Shown in pieces: positions 9,134 to 14,533 of a DNA stretch of 14,533 nt. This DNA is from Rhizopus sp. PT2906 (lineage: Eukaryota; Mucoromycota; Mucoromycetes; Mucorales; Rhizopodaceae): positions 1-14,533 of the forward strand of contig JAMYHX010000739.1 of the NCBI GenBank assembly GCA_025529335.1, in the 5' to 3' direction. Made by a program: the position numbers and the translations under genes. Positions within the stretch are counted from its first letter, which is position 1. Each line of letters opens with the position of its first letter. A model generated the notes under the pieces. It was not told the DNA's origin and made no database searches. It saw only the letters and a program-made list of their open reading frames with translations.

Positions 9134-9714
9134 GATGTATATAAAGACAAAGTTTCATATCACTGGCAGTTGATTTCTCTTCTTTTTTTTCGTTTTCTTT
9201 GCTTCAAGTGCCTGGATTACACAACCACTCGAGAAGTGCTTTAGTTGTTTCATTCTGGAAAAAGCTCTCTGATGCACTATCTCCCTTTTTACATATTCCT
9301 ATACGCCAAGTATAATCCTCGGTGTAGCTTCTCATGCTTGATGTGTATTCAATGCCACCAATAGTATGCTTTATGATGAATAATGATTAATAACAATATA
9401 TGCACGCTGAGCTGCATGAATTTACTCTAAAATTATCTTGGATGGTTTATTCAAAAGGCAATGATATATTGAATAAGTTTGAAGGTATTTCTACTTTACG
9501 CAAGGTTATTTTCTTGAAATTAGAGTGCATCTGCATATGTTAACACTACATTTGTTTGTTTGTAAAGAAATTCTTTCAACAACAAAGAATACTGGATTTA
9601 ATACTGCTTATTGCCTTACAGGTTTTCTATCCAAGGTGTCACTCGTTCAAAGTCCTTGTTACAAAGAACAATTTTCTCTTTTGATCTCTGAACACATAAG
9701 AAAAAGACAATAAA
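9134..9714 (+). ncRNA. Possible Pol II transcription unit without a convincing protein
   Basis: A TATA-like GTATATAAAG at about 9137-9146 is followed by a CT-rich leader typical of genes in this window. About 570 bp later an AATAAA occurs at 9709-9714. The interval holds only short ORFs: a 30-codon frame from 9272 and a 62-codon frame at 9525-9713, neither resembling a known protein and neither leading to a good spliced model that I could find. A long noncoding RNA, a small orphan protein or a fortuitous signal pair are all possible. Confidence 0.25.
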
Positions 9715-9738
9715 CTCATTTGAATAATGAGGGGGGAT

Positions 9739-9744
9739 TTTATT
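9739..9744 (-). terminator. Candidate poly(A) signal of the UPF3 gene
   Basis: AATAAA on the minus strand, about 165 nt after the UPF3 stop. It is the nearest consensus signal downstream and lies 25 nt from the plus-strand AATAAA at 9709. Confidence 0.35.
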
Positions 9745-9908
9745 TGAGTTATATTGGGGAATACTTCCTAAAGGCCTCTAATCACTGAATATACGAACCA
9801 AGGATAAAAAAGCCCCTTCCTTTTTTTTTCTCTAGTCCTCTTATCTTACAAACGTAGCAATCGTAAGGATTACCCACAAATCAGATGATAAACAAAAGAC
9901 TGTAGTTT

Positions 9909-11137
9909 TTATCCGTTAGTTGTCTGTTGACTATTGTTTTCAGTTGATGGCTGTTGCTGTCTCCCTAAAATTTTCACTACTTGTGGTTGCTTTCCTTCTA
10001 CCTTTTTTGTTTTTTTAGGTTTATTCGGATTATCCTTCCTGGGTCCTCTTGGTTTATCTTTTTTGTTGGGTGAATCTGATCCTCTGTTGCTAGCTGAGGG
10101 GCTGGGCTCTCCACGATCTCCTTCTTTGCGTTCTCCTTCCTTTTTCCTCTTATTACGATCCCTCTTTGGTTTCTTACTTTCTGATGCGGATGGCTGTTGC
10201 TGTTGTTGCTGTTGTTGCTGTTGTTGTTGTTGTTCGGCATTTTTTTCTTTTTCTGCTTTCCTTCTGGCATTCTTTTTCGCAGCCTTTTTGGCTTTTGCAG
10301 CAGCTTGTGCAGCCTTTTGAGCACGAAGATGTTCTAACAGAGGTGTTGTCTTAGGCTTATTTGCCTGTTCAGCAGCAAGTGTTTTGGCTAAAAGTATTAT
10401 TAGAATTAACGCACTAGAGTAATCCACTACCGCCAATTTCCATACCTGTAACCATAGCAATCCTGTTTTCGAGTTTTTCTATAGGATTAAGGCCATCGTT
10501 TGCATCGTCTTGTGCTTCTTTACTCTTGTTCTTTTCCGCTTCCAAAAAATTTAAAAACTCTACATAGTCTGGATCCTCATCAATAGTGCCCTGGCGAGAA
10601 TCCGTTGTCTTGTGCTCCTTTGGAATCTTTTGATATGGAGCAAACTCTACTACAGCTCTACTTTCATTTCCTAATGTTCAAAGCGTATAAATTATACTGA
10701 TATGTATGTTTTATTATACTTACCACGACTATCTGTGAAGAGGCGTCCGTCAAAGCCTTGGTGGAAAGCAATCACTGCCTCCATTGTCTTCAAGTGAAAG
10801 TAGGCTCGAGAGAATATGTTTTCTTTTCCTTTACTAATGATAAAGTTTTTAATTTTTTTTTTTCTTTGATAAATGAAAAAGTAACTTACGATTTTGGAAT
10901 CTTTCCTGGAACAAAGAAGGAATAATCTGTTGTTTGCTCGTTAATCCAGGGCTTTACTGCTTCCATAAGAGCATCTTCTTGTAATAGAGGTGGAAGTCTT
11001 CGAACGACTACCTTTGTCTTCAAAGTAGGTTTACGTGAATGCCTCTTGGGCTTTTTTTTTATTCTTTCTTTCTTTTTTTTCTTATCGTCAGGCTTTGTCT
11101 TTGGAGAATCCATCGTTGGCTGTTCTTGGACCGACAT
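9909..11137 (-). CDS. UPF3: UPF3/SMG4 nonsense-mediated mRNA decay factor
   Basis: The spliced CDS is complement of 11137-10890, 10833-10724, 10670-10446 and 10387-9909, giving 353 aa (yeast Upf3 is 387). After a Lys-rich N-terminus (~12-40) comes the Smg4/UPF3 RNP-type domain (~40-170): KVVVRRLPPLLQEDALMEAV (RNP2-like strand and helix), DYSFFVPGK, ENIFSRAYFHLK, FDGRLFTD, AVVEFAPYQKIP and DPDYVEFLNFLEAE. All are family signatures. UPF3 bridges UPF2 to UPF1 at terminating ribosomes and shuttles between nucleus and cytoplasm. The C-terminal third is low-complexity: Ala/Lys/Arg helix (~217-245), Q13 (247-259), then Lys/Arg/Pro/Ser-rich, ending with PQVVKILGRQQQ. The animal exon-junction-complex-binding motif is not evident. 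All three introns are 53-58 nt. Divergent from LAMTOR2, with a shared promoter block. Confidence 0.93.
10194..10232 (-). repeat. CAA/CAG repeat encoding Q13 in UPF3
   Basis: Thirteen glutamine codons, a mixture of CAA and CAG (residues 247-259). The interruptions suggest an older or selected tract, compared with the pure CAA run in TAF5. Confidence 0.9.
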
Positions 11138-11170
11138 GGTGCGAAAAAATAGAAAAAAAGAGGCGAGGGA

Positions 11171-11227
11171 GAGACTGAAGGAATTGCAACCAGTACATCA
11201 CGTGCTCTACTGAGCTTCAAATAAATG
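11171..11227 (-). promoter_or_regulatory. UPF3 promoter block: CACGTG core plus TTCAGTCTC
   Basis: In UPF3 sense the block contains CAGTAGAGCACGTGAT (11212-11197) and, 17 nt further downstream, TTCAGTCTC (11179-11171), which lies 33 nt before the ATG. CACGTG is the E-box bound by bHLH factors (Cbf1, TFEB/MITF, USF); whether one binds here is inference. The same elements in the same order occur upstream of LAMTOR2. Confidence 0.65.
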
Positions 11228-11622
11228 CTTGCCTATTGTTTTAGGATGTAAAAGTTATAATTCTGAATATGATTAAATCGCTTTTATCAAACTTCTCCTA
11301 ACCTTAACAAATATCATCTATCTTTGTCAAAAAACTGGTGTGATGGCTGATTCTTGTCATTTATAAGAAATAATCATAGGAGTTTAGTTATTGTGAGAGG
11401 AATGATACAATAGATCGTTTGAACCTTACGCTTTTTGGATTGTTTTTTAATAAAAACGAGCCTTGACGTATCATTTATGGGAGCCATGTATAGATAGTGA
11501 AGGTTACTTTACATTTAGTATTAAACAAGCTTTAAAGGAACAAAATTCACAAGAAGAAAACAATAAGACATTGATGATCGCGTAGTAGTTATCAGATGCA
11601 TTAGACGAACAGTACAAGACAT

Positions 11623-11675
11623 CATCTATTGAAACCCAGTAGAGCACGTGATATACTTCTTGTAGTTTCAGTCTC
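11623..11675 (+). promoter_or_regulatory. LAMTOR2 promoter block: CACGTG core plus TTCAGTCTC
   Basis: CAGTAGAGCACGTGAT at 11637-11652 is identical to the UPF3 copy over 16 bp. TTCAGTCTC follows at 11667-11675, 39 nt before the ATG. Flanking similarity covers about 35 bp, with four transitions and one single-base gap. TTCAGTCTC could be an initiator/TSS element, given its position before a pyrimidine tract. Confidence 0.65.
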
Positions 11676-11714
11676 TTTTTTTTTTTTTTTTTTTTTTTTC
11701 TCTCTTCCTTGGCC

Positions 11715-12152
11715 ATGTTAAAGCCAAAGGTAATCTCACAAGCGCTAAGACAGACGCTAAATGATGTAGTCAAGGCAGCAATGTAAGTAAAACATATTGT
11801 AATGCATCAAGGAAATTAAAAATGCTTTTTTTTTAAAAAAAAAAGGATCATGACAAGTGAAGGTTCTCTAATAGCCTTTGCAGCTGATACAGACAAGGAA
11901 GCCACGATATATGCAGCGATATCTGCCAATATCTGGAATACGTATAGGAAAAAGAATGTATATACCGAACTTAAATACCAAATACTTCACTGTGAAGAAG
12001 GTGTAATATATATCACAAATGTTGGACCAATGATACTATGCTTAGTTGGCAATAGCAAGGCTATAAATGATTTAGGGATATTAAAAGCTAAAGGAGAAGC
12101 TATAAAAAGTCATTTAGAAGAGCCTTTACTACAGTTTGCAGCTTTGGGATAG
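11715..12152 (+). CDS. LAMTOR2: LAMTOR2 (p14/ROBLD3), roadblock-fold Ragulator subunit
   Basis: Exons 11715-11782 and 11846-12152, joined across a 63-nt intron, give 124 aa; human LAMTOR2 is 125. The N-terminal MLKPKVISQAL, then SEGSLIAFAADTD, YAAISANIWNTY, LHCEEGVIYITNVGPMILCL, LGILKAKGEAI and a C-terminal HLEEPLLQFA align along the whole length with the roadblock/LC7 domain of LAMTOR2. It pairs with LAMTOR3 in the pentameric Ragulator (EGO-type) complex, which anchors Rag GTPases and TORC1 at the vacuole/lysosome membrane (established for the family). The start is fixed by the conserved ML.PK opening. The acceptor is unusual: T9 directly followed by A10 and then G at 11826-11845. The leader holds T24. 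Divergent from UPF3. Confidence 0.93.
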
Positions 12153-12576
12153 GTTGATTTTATTCACGTAGACAATTTGTATAATCAGTATGTATATTCA
12201 TAAAATATATAAAAAAAGATGGTATATTTACCATTCATGCATAAGCAACTATACAATACACACTCTTGTTAGAGTCATTTCTTTGTTTTTATTAAATGAT
12301 GACTAAAGAGAGAAAAAGAACAAGTGAAATAGGATGAAGAGAGGCCAACATTAATATAGAAACATAAATAAGAGCAGGTGTTCATTTCATTGCCATCCAT
12401 TGTTCGAATATTTAGTATATAAAAAGGGAAAAGCAACCCTCTCCTCAAACTTGGATTTAACTGTCCAAGTCTATGGTCAGAGGTAGAAAAGATCAAAAAT
12501 CTGACATTGAAAAAAAGGAAAATAAATTCATCCAATCAACCCTTACCACTTTCCTCTCTCTTTTGTTTGAAAAAAG
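12153..12576. promoter_or_regulatory. LAMTOR2 3' region and SSR1 promoter/leader
   Basis: A TATATAAAAAG element at 12416-12426 lies about 150 nt before the SSR1 ATG and is the best promoter candidate. A perfect 7-bp stem (ACTTGGA/TCCAAGT, 12449-12455 and 12464-12470, 8-nt loop) would fall at the start of the transcript. For LAMTOR2 I find no perfect AATAAA; the ATAAAATATATAAAAAA stretch around 12200-12217 may serve. An 86-codon minus-strand frame here has no support. Confidence 0.5.
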
Positions 12577-13615
12577 ATGATGATGACAAAGTACTCTAGT
12601 TTGCTAATCCTTGGTTTACTATTCGTTTTTAATCTTGGTAAAAAGAGAGAAAAACGCGGGTTTAGTCACTGTTGACGTAATACTACTTTATAGTAATTGC
12701 ACAAGAAGAAGCACAGGCTCATGTTGATGTCACTGCAGAGTTTCCTGACAATCCCTTTGGTCGTAAGTACATGTTGTATTGACAAGAGAAAAAAACAACA
12801 ACTAAAAGAGAACAATTAGTGATCGTGAATGGACAACGTAATAAAGTCATTTTGGACATTCAAAACAAGGAAAAGACACCTTATACCGTGTTTGCTATTT
12901 CTGGTCAAGTTTCCAAGGTTGATGATTTCTCCAAAGTGGTTCGTAATGTAAGTATAGTCTATGAAGAAAAAAATCGACCAGAGTAATTAATACAACCACA
13001 GTTGACTGCTACTCGTTATGGTCAAATCCTTTCCGCTGAATCATCTCTTCAACTTCCCTATCACTTTTATTCTGAGTATGCTCCTGGTGAACATGGTTTA
13101 ACTGTTTATGTTGATTTATTGTCTGAGGTATGATTATGGAAAGAGCAACAGAGAGAGAATCTAAATGTATTTATAGAATTCTATTGCTCGTGTTATTGGA
13201 TATAATGGTACGATCACCATCACTGATCCAGAAGGCTCATGGTTCGATCTTCAACTGTAAGTAGTTTTGTAATTAGTATCGGAAGAGATGAATGAATTAT
13301 ATTATAGTATCTTTATGTACTTCATTCTTGCTGCTGGTGCTGCTGGTGTTGCTTATGTTATTCGTGAAGCCTTCTTTGGTGACGTTAAGAAAGTTAAAAA
13401 GGTAAAAGAAAAAAAGAATAAAGAGGGAGAGAGAGAGAACGAAACTGAAAATGCGCGTGTAGACAAAGAAAGTCGAAGAAAGCAATGAACGTCCTACCCA
13501 TCGTGACGAAAAAGGTGAAATGGTTTTGGATGAGTCTTGGATCCCTGAACACCATCGCAATTTGAATAAACAACAATCTTCCAAGACGAAGAAGAGAGCA
13601 AGTGCTCGTAAATAA
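12577..13615 (+). CDS. SSR1: Translocon-associated protein alpha (TRAP-alpha/SSR1, yeast Irc22-like), ER membrane protein
   Basis: Exons 12577-12637, 12694-12762, 12820-12947, 13002-13127, 13177-13256, 13308-13401 and 13463-13615 give 236 aa. A signal peptide (YSSLLILGLLFVFNLVIA, residues 6-23) is followed by an acidic lumenal start. Next comes a beta-rich lumenal domain (VNGQRNKVILDIQNKEKTPY, then GQVSKVDDFSKVVRNLTATR and LPYHFYSEYAPGEHGLTVYV). A TM helix (~156-173, FMYFILAAGAAGVAYVI) and a basic cytosolic tail (DESWIPEHHRNLNK, ending KKRASARK) follow. Sequons are N86-L-T and N138-G-T. TRAP-alpha associates with the Sec61 translocon and assists insertion of some secretory proteins. Of the three ATG codons in a row, the first (12577) is taken. 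Introns are 49-61 nt. AATAAA overlaps the stop. Confidence 0.92.
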
Positions 13616-13617
13616 AC
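13612..13617 (+). terminator. Poly(A) signal overlapping the SSR1 stop codon
   Basis: AATAAA spans the TAA stop, the same arrangement as at 2918-2923. A second ATTAATAAA occurs about 35 nt further on. Confidence 0.5.
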
Positions 13618-13684
13618 CCAATCACAATGTACAAAAGTTAATTGGTATTAATAAATCAAAAATATTTACTTTTTATTGATGAAA

Positions 13685-13934
13685 TTAAACAACAGCAAGT
13701 CTCAGCTTCTTTCTAGTCTCTTCTATTTGACTGTCTATAATACAGTGAACACTAACCCGAGTTGACTCCACCCTCAATGTGATATCTCTGAGGCGTCTTT
13801 TTGTTAAAGACATGTAATTGCCGTACATGGTATTGTTGTATTTGCTGACTACAATTTAAGGAAAAAGAAAAAAGCAAGTTTTACATGAAGAGAGTATGGA
13901 TGTGAAGTTCGTTTGTTCAATGAGCCACGAAAAA
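13685..13934 (-). CDS. Possible 3' exons of an unrecognised minus-strand gene
   Basis: A 53-codon minus-strand frame (13848-13685) opens after an acceptor TTGTAG and ends in TAA. It includes SKYNNTMYGNYMSLTKRRL, RDITLRVESTRVSVHC and IEETRKKLRLAVV. A minus-strand AATAAA (13677-13672) follows the stop by 8 nt, just as in neighbouring genes. A 50-nt upstream exon (13934-13885) with acceptor CCTCAG and donor GTAAAA would join in frame (WLIEQTNFTSILSS). I could not find further exons to the right, so this may be a partial gene, a relic or chance. No family is recognised. Confidence 0.35.
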
Positions 13935-13986
13935 CTGAGGGAGGAAGAAAAAAAATGAGTATTGTTAAGATGAACGTCTGAATTAT

Positions 13987-14471
13987 ATGAATCGTTATCA
14001 GGATGAGAGGCAAAGGATGAAAGGGCCCTTGATTAATGACTTGAAGAAGTGGTTGGATGTGTAGCGTGCGGTTAAGGTATACAAGATCCTGACAATGCAG
14101 GCCACCTTGTTTCTTGAACAGACCTTTTTGATTTTCATGAAATGACTATACGTCATTGCTTTCATCTGACTGCGGTCGCTGAAAGTTGTGGGGAGTATGT
14201 GGGAGCTTATTCAGGTAAAAGGAAAAGGGATCATCAATGGAAAAGGAAGACTCAAGCGGCTGTGTGTGTAAGATGATGGTTGCTCACTTGTGGCTAGCTG
14301 GATTTACTACTATGATGCCGTCCAAGGCATCAACTCTTGGTACGGTTAAACATGGATATTCATATGGGATGGTCCATCCAAATTAAAAAAAAATGCTCTG
14401 ACCCAAAGGTAGCAACTGAGATCGAGCTTATTTCGTCGACCAAATCAGAAAAAGGCTTTCAACTAAAATAA
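13987..14471 (+). pseudogene. Decayed coding region of unknown family
   Basis: On the plus strand, protein-like segments follow each other in shifting frames. 13987-14061 reads MNRYQDERQRMKGPL then INDLKKWLDV. 14085-14273 reads DPDNAGHLVS, a TGA stop, then TDLFDFHEMTIRHCFHL, AESCGEYVGAYSGKRKRDH. 14219-14383 reads MVAHLWLAGFTTMMPSKAS, then KHGYSYGMVHPN. 14400-14468 reads DPKVATEIELISSTKSEK. Stops and frame changes separate them, so it looks like an old gene or mobile-element ORF disrupted by mutations. I do not recognise the family. Competing short minus-strand frames exist, so it remains tentative. Confidence 0.3.
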
Positions 14472-14533
14472 ATGAGATTGATCTTTCGATTAGAACGCCT
14501 TGCCCCTTTAATGAAATAAATCAACATTAAACT
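14472..14533. other. Right edge, nothing recognised
   Basis: AT-rich sequence without a supportable gene; it may continue the decayed region to the left. Confidence 0.4.

Larger units (their letters stand above)
11138..11714. promoter_or_regulatory. Divergent UPF3-LAMTOR2 intergenic region
   Basis: This 577-bp spacer separates the two start codons. It contains two copies of a CACGTG-centred promoter block, one near each gene. The middle (~11230-11615) is AT-rich and shows no gene or obvious repeat. A run of 24 T at 11676-11699 lies in the LAMTOR2 leader. Confidence 0.7.

Noticed and set aside
9934..10320. Cys- and Phe-rich plus-strand ORF (128 codons)
   Set aside because: Antisense shadow of the UPF3 poly-Gln and Lys-rich tail; the Cys run is one register of the repeat.
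11637..11652. CACGTG at LAMTOR2 read as a lysosomal CLEAR element
   Set aside because: The animal CLEAR consensus is GTCACGTGAC; here the flanks differ and the same block precedes UPF3, a non-lysosomal gene. Only a generic E-box is supported.
11504..11773. 89-codon minus-strand ORF with poly-Lys
   Set aside because: The Lys run is the complement of the T24 tract in the LAMTOR2 leader, and the frame covers the LAMTOR2 promoter and exon 1.
12275..12535. 86-codon minus-strand ORF in the SSR1 promoter
   Set aside because: Low-complexity Phe/Ser composition from AT-rich sequence; no supporting signals.
1..14533. Search for tRNA, rRNA, CRISPR array, operon or phage-like features
   Set aside because: No tRNA arm pattern with GTTCGAAT-type loop outside coding exons was found. 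There are no spaced direct repeats, and the intron-rich gene structure rules out a prokaryotic reading.

Overview
This is a eukaryotic, AT-rich, gene-dense window with short spliceosomal introns (about 48-69 nt, GT..AG, occasionally a clear TACTAA-type branch site). Compact intergenic spaces, pyrimidine-rich leaders and AATAAA signals close to stop codons point to a fungus. Several proteins (a LAMTOR2-type Ragulator subunit, a TRAP-alpha protein, a Tc1/mariner-like transposase fragment) fit an early-diverging fungus, most likely Mucoromycota (Rhizopus/Mucor-like). The organism call is inference; no rRNA or other taxonomic marker lies in the window.

Layout, left to right. Positions 1-~300: minus-strand remnant of a DDE transposase, frameshifted and cut by the window edge. 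802-2170 (-): REI1/ZNF622-type 60S biogenesis factor, 5 exons. 2581-2922 (+): unrecognised 113-aa protein. 2942-5432 (-): TFIID subunit TAF5, 8 exons, stop-to-stop with the previous gene across 19 bp. 5433-5919: divergent promoter region holding an orphan coding-like minus-strand tail. 5920-6613 (+): lysine/glutamate-rich nucleolar protein, tentatively UTP16/Bud21-like, 2 exons. 6738-8622 (-): MFS transporter, 7 exons. 8623-9908: gene-poor, with a possible Pol II unit that has no convincing protein. 9909-11137 (-): UPF3 nonsense-mediated-decay factor, 4 exons. 11715-12152 (+): LAMTOR2, 2 exons. 12577-13615 (+): TRAP-alpha/SSR1 (yeast Irc22-like), 7 exons. 13616-14533: a possible 3' exon of an unknown minus-strand gene, then a decayed plus-strand coding region.

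Most complete genes are housekeeping genes for ribosome biogenesis, transcription initiation, NMD, TORC1/lysosome signalling and ER translocation. They form no pathway or operon. I joined exons by hand from splice sites and reading frame; every multi-exon gene closed in frame with an integral codon count (REI1 378 aa, TAF5 704, UTP16-like 211, MFS 516, UPF3 353, LAMTOR2 124, SSR1 236).

I do not see a new multi-gene system. The most interesting signal is regulatory: the divergent genes UPF3 and LAMTOR2 each carry, in the same orientation relative to their own start codon, an almost identical ~35-bp CACGTG promoter block followed by TTCAGTCTC. Other points worth checking are the orphan tail upstream of the UTP16-like gene, the relics at the right end, and an odd poly-T/poly-A acceptor in LAMTOR2.
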